A stretch of 53,355 nt of DNA from CALCNS01 sp937897315 (GTDB lineage: Bacteria; Bacillota; JAAYKD01), in the NCBI GenBank assembly GCA_036744005.1, contig DAINOJ010000016.1, forward strand, positions 1-53,355, read 5' to 3'. Shown here one piece after another: positions 16,327-23,681 of this stretch. A program made the position numbers and the translations under genes. The stretch's first letter is position 1. Each line of letters begins with the position of its first letter. A model generated the notes under the pieces. The model was given only the letters and a program-made list of their open reading frames with translations. It did not search any database and was not told where the DNA came from.

Positions 16327-16414
16327 GCCGGGATGGCGGAACTGGCAGACGCAAGGGACTTAAAATCCCTCGATCCAAAAGATCGTACCGGTTCGATTCC
16401 GGTTCCCGGCACCA
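16327..16414 (+). tRNA. tRNA-Leu(TAA)
   Basis: Class II tRNA: acceptor GCCGGGA/TCCCGGC, anticodon stem AGGGA/TCCCT with loop CTTAAAA (TAA), long variable arm, T-loop GTTCGATTC, encoded CCA. Confidence 0.97.
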
Positions 16415-16421
16415 TTTTCTT

Positions 16422-16497
16422 GCGGAAATAGCTCAATTGGTAGAGCACCACCTTGCCAAGGTGGGGGTTGCGAGTTCGAGTCTCGTTTTCCGCTCCA
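16422..16497 (+). tRNA. tRNA-Gly(GCC), copy 2
   Basis: Base-for-base identical to the copy at 16162 over the whole gene, including one flanking T at the 5' end. It is a within-cluster duplication separated by the Cys and Leu genes. Confidence 0.97.
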
Positions 16498-16504
16498 ACT
16501 CTGT

Positions 16505-16581
16505 GGGGGCGTAGCTCAGCTGGTATGAGCGCTACCTTGACACGGTAGAGGTCACGTGTTCGAACCACGTCGCTCCCACCA
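16505..16581 (+). tRNA. tRNA-Val(GAC)
   Basis: Acceptor GGGGGCG/CGCTCCC (one G-U), anticodon stem CTACC/GGTAG with loop TTGACAC (GAC), T-loop GTTCGAACC, encoded CCA. Confidence 0.96.
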
Positions 16582-16590
16582 CAGATTCTC

Positions 16591-16619
16591 AGGGCTGTTG
16601 TTCAGCTCTTTCTTTTTTT
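16591..16619 (+). terminator. Intrinsic terminator inside the tRNA cluster, between Val and Pro
   Basis: A 7-bp stem AGGGCTG/CAGCTCT (one G-U) with loop TTGTT is followed by a T-rich tract reaching 16619. tRNA-Pro begins at the next base. Confidence 0.75.
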
Positions 16620-16696
16620 CGGGGCGTAGCGCAGCTTGGTAGCGCGTTTGGTTCGGGACCAAAAGGCCGGAGGTTCGAATCCTCTCGCCCCGACCA
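16620..16696 (+). tRNA. tRNA-Pro(CGG)
   Basis: Acceptor CGGGGCG/CGCCCCG, anticodon stem TTTGG/CCAAA with loop TTCGGGA (CGG), T-loop GTTCGAATC, encoded CCA. It starts directly after a T-tract, so no separate promoter fits in between. Confidence 0.96.
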
Positions 16697-16709
16697 CTGA
16701 AGACAAGAA

Positions 16710-16743
16710 ACAGGATGGTGCACGCACCATCCTGTGTTTTTTT
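16710..16743. terminator. Terminator after tRNA cluster
   Basis: An 11-bp stem (16710-16720 with 16725-16735) with a CACG loop and a T-run at 16737-16743. It lies 4 nt before the corA stop on the other strand and may act in both directions. Confidence 0.9.
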
Positions 16744-16746
16744 ATA

Positions 16747-17676
16747 TTACAGAAAATTCCTACGCTTAAGTTCCCGGTAAAACAAATAAGTCACGACTAT
16801 GGAGAGAATAATGACATAGACATAACCGAATTTCCAGGTGATTTCGGGCATGGAGGTAAAATTCATGCCATACCAACCTGCGATGAGTATGGGAGGTGTA
16901 AAAACGGCAGTGACCACAGTTAAGACGGTAATAATATTATTTTGCTTCAGGTCTAGAGTCGATTGATACATTTCGCGAACCTCTCGAGAATAATCACGAA
17001 TGAACTGAACATCTCCACGTAAACGTTCCGCTCTTTCTGCAAAGAGCTTGAACAGGTATAACCGATTTTCCTGAAAGCACTGATTTTCATTTTCCCATAA
17101 TTCATGTGAAATCTCAATCATAAGTGAATAGAAATTCTGCAAAACCAACAGTCTTTTTCGAATGCTAATCATATCGCGATTGAATTGGCCATTTCTCTCT
17201 TTACCCATGTTCTCTTCAAGGCGTGCCACTCTATTTTTGATGGATTCAAGAACTTCTATATCGTCACCAGTCAGTTCATCCAAAAAACTGTATAAAAAAC
17301 GTTCCATGCAGGCCTCATGCCAGTAATTCTCTAGCGTCATTTTCTGAATGATGGTGGAAACGATTTGCTTGTGGTCAATAAAAATGATCCTTCCTGGTTT
17401 AATTAGGAAACTGAATTTTTCGTCTTCTTGTATAAACTCTTCTTTAGGAAGTATGATCGTACCCAAGTAGTAATCAAAATGGGTTTCTAGCTTATTATAA
17501 TGAATTTGAGCTGGATCTATCATGATATGATCTGCAAATCCACAAAACTGCTGCAAAGTATGAAACTCATTTTGACTCATGACGGCAATAAAGGAATCGG
17601 GCCATTGTTTGGGAATAGCAGTTCCCTGATACACTAAAGATGTTTTTCCATAGGTATACAGCTCGATGATAATCAA
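16747..17676 (-). CDS. corA: CorA-family divalent cation transporter
   Basis: A 309-residue CorA-type Mg2+/Co2+ channel. The long soluble N-terminal part includes a coiled-coil stretch (about 150-240). Two C-terminal membrane helices follow, the first ending in the signature YGMNF, and the chain ends in a basic tail RELKRRNFL. The start is uncertain: the longest frame begins at TTG 17676, but GAGGGG abuts that codon directly, leaving almost no spacer. A start a few codons downstream (ATT or ATC) would be better spaced, and the next ATG is about 32 residues in. An extended -10 TGATATACT lies upstream on the minus strand (17701-17709). Confidence 0.92.
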   Translation of the reverse strand: MIIIELYTYGKTSLVYQGTAIPKQWPDSFIAVMSQNEFHTLQQFCGFADHIMIDPAQIHYNKLETHFDYYLGTIILPKEEFIQEDEKFSFLIKPGRIIFIDHKQIVSTIIQKMTLENYWHEACMERFLYSFLDELTGDDIEVLESIKNRVARLEENMGKERNGQFNRDMISIRKRLLVLQNFYSLMIEISHELWENENQCFQENRLYLFKLFAERAERLRGDVQFIRDYSREVREMYQSTLDLKQNNIITVLTVVTAVFTPPILIAGWYGMNFTSMPEITWKFGYVYVIILSIVVTYLFYRELKRRNFL

Positions 17677-17700
17677 CCCCTCAAACGATATGATAAAGTT

Positions 17701-17709
17701 AGTATATCA
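17701..17709 (-). promoter_or_regulatory. Extended -10 promoter of corA
   Basis: TGATATACT on the minus strand, about 25 nt before the corA start region. No good -35 is seen, as is common for TGN extended -10 promoters. Confidence 0.5.
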
Positions 17710-17736
17710 CATTATCAGAAGAATAGAATCACAGGC

Positions 17737-17765
17737 TTGATTTTTTTTCAATGACATGCTATACT
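17737..17765 (+). promoter_or_regulatory. Promoter of tRNA-Thr
   Basis: TTGATT (17737-17742), 17-nt spacer, TATACT (17760-17765) with a TGC extension just before it, 18 nt before the tRNA. Confidence 0.85.
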
Positions 17766-17783
17766 TTCACCCGACACAAAAAT

Positions 17784-17859
<76 letters not shown>

Positions 17860-17867
17860 AAAAGAAC

Positions 17868-17906
17868 ATAAAAAAACTCGCCGCGAAAGCAGTCGAGTTT
17901 TTTTAT
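17868..17906. terminator. Bidirectional terminator between tRNA-Thr and rpmB
   Basis: Thirteen paired bases (17868-17880 with 17894-17906), made of CTCG/CGAG extended by a long A-T run, give T-runs on both strands. It serves the convergent tRNA-Thr and rpmB genes. Confidence 0.92.
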
Positions 17907-17938
17907 GTTTGCAAACACTTATTTATAAAGAACTGAAC

Positions 17939-18130
17939 TTAGAGTGCTCTTTGCACTTTGCCGGAACGGATACAACGGGTACAAACGCGAATGCGAGTAG
18001 GGGTTCCACCTACGATTGCATGCACGGATTGCAGATTGGGAGCAATCACTTTTTTGTTGCGATTTCCTCTCTTGGAAATCAAGTTACCGGTTGTAACGCC
18101 CTTACCGCAAATTTCACATACTCTTGCCAT
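17939..18130 (-). CDS. rpmB: 50S ribosomal protein L28
   Basis: A 63-residue L28. I chose the ATG at 18130 (MARVCEICGKG), behind GGAGG, over the longer open frame. It is the zinc-binding (C+) form, with CEIC near the N-terminus and CTRC near the C-terminus. The conserved basic core KRGNRNKK follows. It is divergent from fakA, as in Bacillus, where rpmB lies beside yloU-yloV. The yloU homologue (Asp23 family) is missing here. It is transcribed alone from a good promoter. Confidence 0.97.
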   Translation of the reverse strand: MARVCEICGKGVTTGNLISKRGNRNKKVIAPNLQSVHAIVGGTPTRIRVCTRCIRSGKVQRAL

Positions 18131-18171
18131 GGTTCCACCTCCTTTGGTGTTGCCAAGTGTTGAACATTGGT

Positions 18172-18200
18172 ATTCTATCATAAAATAGGGGTCTTGACAA
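18172..18200 (-). promoter_or_regulatory. Promoter of rpmB
   Basis: On the minus strand TTGTCA (18195-18200), 17-nt spacer, TAGAAT (18172-18177) with a TGA extension just before it. Confidence 0.8.
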
Positions 18201-18242
18201 GCATTTCGAAAAAGAATTTCAGAAAATATCTCTTTTCATTTT

Positions 18243-18271
18243 TTGCTTTTCAGTGTAAAATATAGTACACT
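18243..18271 (+). promoter_or_regulatory. Possible promoter of fakA
   Basis: TTGCTT (18243-18248), 17-nt spacer, TACACT (18266-18271), about 50 nt before the fakA start. An upstream TTGACA at 18194-18199 has no -10 at the right distance on this strand. Confidence 0.5.
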
Positions 18272-18323
18272 ATCCATTAAGCTAGACGGCATGATCCGTC
18301 TCAAATGAACGGAGGCGAGTCTC

Positions 18324-19994
18324 GTGGCAGAAACGATAAAAAAGGAATTCATAGATGCCAACGATATCCTGCAAATGTTTCGATCTGCGACAGCGCAATT
18401 GTTAAAAAAGAAAGATAAAATCAATTCATTAAATGTGTTTCCGGTACCCGATGGAGATACCGGTACCAACATGTATTTAACCATGAAGTCCGCCATGGAC
18501 GAAGTGGCTGCCATCGAACCCATCTCCATTTCCAAGGTGTGCGGTGCACTGAGCATGGGAGCCCTCATGGGGGCTCGCGGAAATTCCGGTGTGATCTTAT
18601 CTCAAATCTTGCGAGGAATTACCCGACACTTGGCTACAAAAGAAAAAATCAATACGACCGAGTTTGCCAAAGCCTTGCAAGAGGGTGTTCAAGCCGCCTA
18701 CAAAGCAGTGATGAGACCGACCGAAGGTACCATACTAACCGTAGTGAAAGAATCTGCCAAAGAAGCAAATAATCAAGCTCGTCAGCATCGGGATTTTGCT
18801 CCCTTTATGTCTGTCATTATCAAAAAAGCAGAAGAAGCACTGGCGAAAACACCGGAGCAACTCCCTGTCTTAAAGCAAGCAGGAGTGGTCGATGCCGGTG
18901 GTGCTGGGCTGGTAGCCATTTACCAAGGTTTCTTCATGATGCTAAACGGTGAGAAGGTGGAGGAGTTTGTGGTGGACAAACCAAGCGAAAGTGTTTCGGT
19001 TTCACATGTAGCGCAAGCCGTCCTCACCGATTCCAACGACATTGAGTTTGCTTACTGTACAGAGATGATTGTTCTGGGTAAAGACTTAAATGAAGATATT
19101 CTTTTGCAAAAATTAATATCCTTAGGTGATTCTTTACTTGTAGTGGGGGATACCGAGATTCTTAAAGTACATGTGCATACCAATCATCCCGGTAAGGTGT
19201 TAGAAGCTGGCTTGGAAATGGGTATGTTGAGCAAAATCAAAATCGAGAACATGCGGGAACAACATCACCACTTGGTCATGGATAATTTACCCGTTGAAAC
19301 CCCTATTGAGGCTTCCGGCATCCCCATGGAGGAAAAACCCATAGCCATGGTCAGCATAGCAGCCGGAAGTGGCTTGGCCGACATTTTCCGCAGTTTGGGT
19401 GTGGATTTGGTGGTAGAGGGCGGTCAAACCATGAATCCGAGCACCGAAGACATTGTGCGTGCAGTTGAACTTGCTCCATCGCAAACTGTATTTGTGTTAC
19501 CCAATAACAAAAACATTATCATGGCAGCTCAACAAGCCAAACTCATCAGCAAAAAAGAAATATATGTCATACCAACCACCTCTATTCCCCAAGGGATTGC
19601 TGCTTTGCTGGCGTACAATCCAGAATTGAAGGATTACCATGTCTTAGCAGAAACCATGGAAGAAGCTTCTCAATCCATTTCGACCGGTCAGTTAACGTAC
19701 TCGGTTCGCGATACCATATTAGATGATTGTGTGATCAAAGAAGGAGACTATTTGGCATTGTGTGATGGAAAGATTGCTGCCGTTTCTCCCGACCGTAGTG
19801 CTGCTCTCGAGCAATTATTTGAGGCCATGTTGACCGAAGAGCGCGAAATCATCACGATATATTATGGTCAAGAGGTGGAAGAAAGCGAAGCAGAAGAATT
19901 AAAAGCGAAGATGCAGGCAAAATTCCCCCGACATGAAATTGAAGTGTATTACGGTGGTCAACCTGTTTACTATTACATCATATCAGCCGAATAA
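18324..19994 (+). CDS. fakA: Fatty acid kinase FakA (YloV, DAK family)
   Basis: A 556-residue protein that phosphorylates fatty acids held by a DegV/FakB partner, producing acyl-phosphate for PlsX/PlsY. The N-terminal DhaL-type kinase domain has NVFPVPDGDTGTNM (Asp43, Asp45 and Thr48 region) and a DAGGAGL motif near 190. The middle and C-terminal domains are the FakA-specific ones. The start is GTG, behind GGAGG at about 10 nt. Gene order rpmB/fakA/recG is the Bacillota arrangement without the usual yloU and sda genes between. A possible FakB (DegV) partner lies in the accessory cassette at 48.6-49.4 kb. A terminator follows the stop. Confidence 0.94.
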   Translation: MAETIKKEFIDANDILQMFRSATAQLLKKKDKINSLNVFPVPDGDTGTNMYLTMKSAMDEVAAIEPISISKVCGALSMGALMGARGNSGVILSQILRGITRHLATKEKINTTEFAKALQEGVQAAYKAVMRPTEGTILTVVKESAKEANNQARQHRDFAPFMSVIIKKAEEALAKTPEQLPVLKQAGVVDAGGAGLVAIYQGFFMMLNGEKVEEFVVDKPSESVSVSHVAQAVLTDSNDIEFAYCTEMIVLGKDLNEDILLQKLISLGDSLLVVGDTEILKVHVHTNHPGKVLEAGLEMGMLSKIKIENMREQHHHLVMDNLPVETPIEASGIPMEEKPIAMVSIAAGSGLADIFRSLGVDLVVEGGQTMNPSTEDIVRAVELAPSQTVFVLPNNKNIIMAAQQAKLISKKEIYVIPTTSIPQGIAALLAYNPELKDYHVLAETMEEASQSISTGQLTYSVRDTILDDCVIKEGDYLALCDGKIAAVSPDRSAALEQLFEAMLTEEREIITIYYGQEVEESEAEELKAKMQAKFPRHEIEVYYGGQPVYYYIISAE

Positions 19995-20007
19995 TGTTGT
20001 ATGTTGA

Positions 20008-20034
20008 AAGGGACCGCAAGGCGGTCCCTTTTTT
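20008..20034 (+). terminator. Intrinsic terminator between fakA and recG
   Basis: A 10-bp perfect stem AAGGGACCGC/GCGGTCCCTT with loop AAG, continuing into a T-run to 20034. The recG ribosome site AAAGGAGG begins 2 nt later. Confidence 0.92.
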
Positions 20035-20051
20035 CAAAGGAGGGTAAAGGC

Positions 20052-22085
20052 TTGTCTGGAGAAGAACTTCATCTATGGAATACCTTGCCCGGCTTAGGAC
20101 CTAAAAGGCGAGAATACTTAAGCGAAATCGGTGTAGAGAATTCAATTCACTTGTTACTGCATTATCCGAAACGATATGTGGTTCAACATAAATTAGAATT
20201 CTGGCCGAAAGACGAGCTCCCTCCTTACGATGTGATGATAGATGCCACAGTGACCAGCTCGGGTGCCCTCTTGCGCAAGAAAAAAATGACCATGGTACGA
20301 CTTTCTCTTGTCGATGCGAATGGTCAGAAATTTATAGCTATATGGTTCAATCAACCGTATCGAAAAAATCAATTTGCGGTGGGCAGTCAAATTTGGGTTT
20401 TGGGGAAGTGCCAACAAAAAGGTTCCTTACGAAGTATCGTCGTGCAACAATGCGGTTTTGGAACAGGAGTAGGGGGCATTAAAGCCATCTATGATCTGCC
20501 ACAAGGGATTACTCAAAGCATGTTTCGCCAATGGCTGGTCTATGTGTTGGAAACAATGGACAAAGAGACCCTAGAAATTTGGCCGGAGCCATGGCGAAAG
20601 AGAATCGGTCTCAGCCTGTTAGATGCATTAGGGAATCTTCATTTTCCCAAAAGCGCAGAAGAACTCCAGAAAGCACAACAAAGGGTTTTGCTGGAAGAAA
20701 CGCTCATCATGCAATTGATTCAACAACCTCAAGAGCAAAAGGCAATCGGTTTTGTTCAAACATTAACCCCTAGTCACAAAGAGCAATGGGACAAGTTGTT
20801 GCCTTTCACTCTGACGGGTGCACAAGCTAGAGCCATAGAGGAAATCAGAGCCGACATGTCAAGCTCCAAACCCATGATGAGGTTTGTGCAAGGGGATGTA
20901 GGAAGTGGTAAAACCATTGTGGCGATAGCAGCCCTCTGGCAATCTGTGACCAATGGTCACCAGGCTGTTTTTTTAGCGCCTACAGAGATTTTGGCCAGAC
21001 AACACACGGCTCAAATACGCACGATTCTACCGCAATCGATTCCCATTTATTTGGTGACGGGACGAATGTCTGTTGCAGAACGAGAAGTAGCTAGAGCTAT
21101 GGCGGAGCAAGGACAAAGTGGAATTTGGATTGGAACACATGCGCTTTTATCGGACCACATGCATTTCCCCTCTTGTAGCTTGCTGGTTATTGACGAACAA
21201 CACCGCTTTGGAGTCATGCAACGCCGGAAATTACTGGAACAGCAAATCCCTGTTCCCGATGTATTAAGTTTATCGGCTACCCCCATCCCTCGTAGCTTGG
21301 CGATGTTGCTCTATGGAGATATGCAGGCCAGTCAGCTGGATGAGTTGCCACCGCACCGATTACCCATAAAAACGGTTTGGATTCGCGAGCCGGACAGAGT
21401 GGAGAAGCTAATGGCCTACTGCTCGGAAGAAATGCAACGGGGTCATTCGGTTTATTGGGTTTGTCCCGGAATTCAATCCACGGAAGACGAAGATGCGAGT
21501 GTGCCAACCATTGAGGATCGTAAACCTCTCTTGCAACGAGTGTGGCCTGCTCCATTATGGACGGTTTTGCACGGTCAGATGAAGCAAAATGAACGCCAGC
21601 AAATTATGGAACGATTCGAAAAGGGAGAGTTACGTGGATTACTAGCCACCACAATTATTGAAGTAGGTGTCGATCAAGCCAATGCGACGGTCATGGTAGT
21701 GGAAGGAGCCGACCGCTTTGGATTGGCACAATTACACCAACTACGAGGAAGAGTGGGCCGTAGTCATCTACCTTCATATTGTGCTTTGATCACGAATGGT
21801 GAAATCACGGCAACTGCTGAGCAGCGAATGAAAGCATTGTGCGCGACTCAAGATGGTTTTTATTTATCACAGCTCGATTTAGAATTGAGAGGTCCCGGAG
21901 AAATCTTTGGTACGGACCAAAGTGGATTTAGCGATTTGCTGGTATTTCGCTGGCAAGTAGAGGAAGACACCCTAAGAATAAGCAGGGAATGCATCGATGA
22001 GTGGAAAAGCGGTAAGGTGATTTTTGAGAATGAGCGTTGGGAGCGTGTGCTTCTACGCTGGAAAGAAAAACCCAATGCGTCCTAA
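20052..22085 (+). CDS. recG: ATP-dependent DNA helicase RecG
   Basis: A 677-residue branch-migration helicase for stalled forks and Holliday junctions. I chose TTG at 20052 because AAAGGAGG sits 8 nt before it. The in-frame ATG at 20001 would translate the terminator hairpin. Domains in order: N-terminal wedge/OB region with an early LPGLGPKRREYL, helicase Walker A GDVGSGKT, DEQH box VIDEQHRFG, motif III LSATPIPRSLA, and C-terminal GRVGRS. The TTG start and the position just after a terminator suggest modest, read-through-dependent expression, which is inference. rsmD follows after 19 nt. Confidence 0.95.
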   Translation: MSGEELHLWNTLPGLGPKRREYLSEIGVENSIHLLLHYPKRYVVQHKLEFWPKDELPPYDVMIDATVTSSGALLRKKKMTMVRLSLVDANGQKFIAIWFNQPYRKNQFAVGSQIWVLGKCQQKGSLRSIVVQQCGFGTGVGGIKAIYDLPQGITQSMFRQWLVYVLETMDKETLEIWPEPWRKRIGLSLLDALGNLHFPKSAEELQKAQQRVLLEETLIMQLIQQPQEQKAIGFVQTLTPSHKEQWDKLLPFTLTGAQARAIEEIRADMSSSKPMMRFVQGDVGSGKTIVAIAALWQSVTNGHQAVFLAPTEILARQHTAQIRTILPQSIPIYLVTGRMSVAEREVARAMAEQGQSGIWIGTHALLSDHMHFPSCSLLVIDEQHRFGVMQRRKLLEQQIPVPDVLSLSATPIPRSLAMLLYGDMQASQLDELPPHRLPIKTVWIREPDRVEKLMAYCSEEMQRGHSVYWVCPGIQSTEDEDASVPTIEDRKPLLQRVWPAPLWTVLHGQMKQNERQQIMERFEKGELRGLLATTIIEVGVDQANATVMVVEGADRFGLAQLHQLRGRVGRSHLPSYCALITNGEITATAEQRMKALCATQDGFYLSQLDLELRGPGEIFGTDQSGFSDLLVFRWQVEEDTLRISRECIDEWKSGKVIFENERWERVLLRWKEKPNAS

Positions 22086-22104
22086 ATAGAAAGAGGGAAT
22101 TCAC

Positions 22105-22677
22105 ATGAGAATTATATCTGGAAGCGCAAAAGGGCGCAAATTGAAAAGTCCGAAGGACCAATTGACAAGGCCTACATCGGATCGATTGAAAGAAACCTTG
22201 TTCAATATTTTGGCTCCAAAAATCTATGGGGCTCATATTTTGGATGTGTTTGCCGGTAGTGGTGCACTGGGCTTGGAGGCGATAAGCAGGGGAGCAGCAT
22301 CGGTTACCTTTTTTGAAATACATAAAGAAGCGGTTCGTCTGATTCAAGACAATGTGGAGTTATGCGGTTTCCAAAAACAAAGTCGCCTGATTGTGGGGGA
22401 TGCAATTTCAAAAATAAAGACCTTTTTCCCCGGAGTGGACCAGAAAATCGATTTGGTTTTTATCGATCCGCCTTATCAAACAGGGTTAGCAGAACACGCA
22501 TTAGAGGTGTTATCGCAGGTTTCCTGGTTGAAACCGACTGTGACGATTGTAGTGGAGCATCACGGGAAAGAGGAATTACCTGACGAAATATCATCACTCA
22601 AAAAATACCGTGTTCTCAAACAACGGGATAGTACCATCACTTTTTATGGTCGTTCAGAGGAAGGTGTCACGGAATGA
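22105..22677 (+). CDS. rsmD: 16S rRNA (guanine966-N2)-methyltransferase RsmD
   Basis: A 190-residue methyltransferase modifying G966 of 16S rRNA. The N-terminus MRIISGSAKGRKLK is the RsmD signature. SAM motif I is DVFAGSGALGLEAISRGA (about 47-64), and the catalytic motif IV is FIDPPY (Asp121-Tyr124). GAGGG precedes the ATG. Its stop overlaps the next gene in an ATGA. The pantetheine-phosphate adenylyltransferase gene coaD, which usually follows rsmD in Bacillota, is not here. Confidence 0.95.
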   Translation: MRIISGSAKGRKLKSPKDQLTRPTSDRLKETLFNILAPKIYGAHILDVFAGSGALGLEAISRGAASVTFFEIHKEAVRLIQDNVELCGFQKQSRLIVGDAISKIKTFFPGVDQKIDLVFIDPPYQTGLAEHALEVLSQVSWLKPTVTIVVEHHGKEELPDEISSLKKYRVLKQRDSTITFYGRSEEGVTE

Positions 22678-23681
22678 AGTGGCTCAGAGATCATCGAAAG
22701 TATTTGCTGATCTTGGCAATCCTCGTGGTAGTCGAGTTGGTTGCTCTATACTATCCGCTGGATTTCATCGTGTATCATGGAGGACAAGCCACCGATTTAT
22801 CTCCTTACGTTATCGTAGAGAATGGAGATACCAATGATGTGGGTACGCTCTATATGCTGAGTATCTATACCTCAAGAGGAACCGGTGCACTGTGGATACG
22901 ATCATTGTTTGATGAAGACATGGATATAAAGCCCATACAAGCAGTGATGCCTCAGGATATGAGCATGGAAGAGTATCAAGAGCAAATGAAGAAGAACATG
23001 TCCGACAGTCAAAAAAAAGCCACCCTATTGGCACTTCAAACTGCTGGGTTGCCGGTTGAAGTCGAGGGTGGTGGGTTGTTGATAAATGGTTTTACTGAGA
23101 ACACCAAAATGAAGGATGTGCTACGTGAAGGAGACGTGCTTTTGTCCTTCCAAGGGCAAAGATTGCTGCTAAATGAAGATTTGCAGTTGAAATTAAAGCA
23201 AAAGTCTCCGGGAGATACCATAGGGCTCACCGTTCTTCGGGAAGGTGTGACCCGAGAAGTAGAAGGTGTTTTGGTTGGAGATGAGAATGGAAATGCCAAA
23301 CTGGGCATTTACATTAGCCCACAAGCATGGAGTGTACAATATCATCAGAGCATTGAATTTGCAGATGAAGAAATCGGTGGAGGTTCAGCCGGACTGATGA
23401 TGACTTTGCAAATCCTCAATCAGCTCATAGAGAACGATATCACAGCAGGACACCAAATTGCCGGAACTGGGACAATTCGGTTGGATGGTAGTATAGGGCC
23501 CATAGAAGGGGTTCGCCAAAAATTACGTGCTGCAGAACAAGCCCATGCGGAGTATTTCTTGGTAGCCAGCGAGAATGCCGAGCAAGCGAAAGAATTGGCG
23601 AAAGAAATTCAAGTGGTCTCGGTGGCTACTCTTCAGGAAGCGCTTCAGTTTCTCCAGACATTGCCACCGAGATACGAATAG
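22674..23681 (+). CDS. YlbL/SepM-like membrane-anchored PDZ-Lon serine protease
   Basis: A 335-residue protein with one N-terminal membrane helix (about 9-27) that anchors it, with the rest outside. A PDZ domain (about 125-200, including GLLINGF and EGDVLLSFQGQ) is followed by a Lon-type protease domain with catalytic Ser238 in GGGSAGLMMTL and Lys283 in EGVRQKL. Family members are site-specific extracellular proteases; in streptococci SepM trims a pheromone and in Bacillus YlbL is linked to DNA-damage recovery. It overlaps rsmD by 4 nt. Its last 56 nt overlap the 3' end of tmcAL on the other strand. Confidence 0.9.
   Translation: MKWLRDHRKYLLILAILVVVELVALYYPLDFIVYHGGQATDLSPYVIVENGDTNDVGTLYMLSIYTSRGTGALWIRSLFDEDMDIKPIQAVMPQDMSMEEYQEQMKKNMSDSQKKATLLALQTAGLPVEVEGGGLLINGFTENTKMKDVLREGDVLLSFQGQRLLLNEDLQLKLKQKSPGDTIGLTVLREGVTREVEGVLVGDENGNAKLGIYISPQAWSVQYHQSIEFADEEIGGGSAGLMMTLQILNQLIENDITAGHQIAGTGTIRLDGSIGPIEGVRQKLRAAEQAHAEYFLVASENAEQAKELAKEIQVVSVATLQEALQFLQTLPPRYE

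Noticed and set aside
20001..20051. Upstream ATG start for recG
   Set aside because: It would translate the fakA terminator hairpin, while a perfect AAAGGAGG site serves the TTG at 20052.
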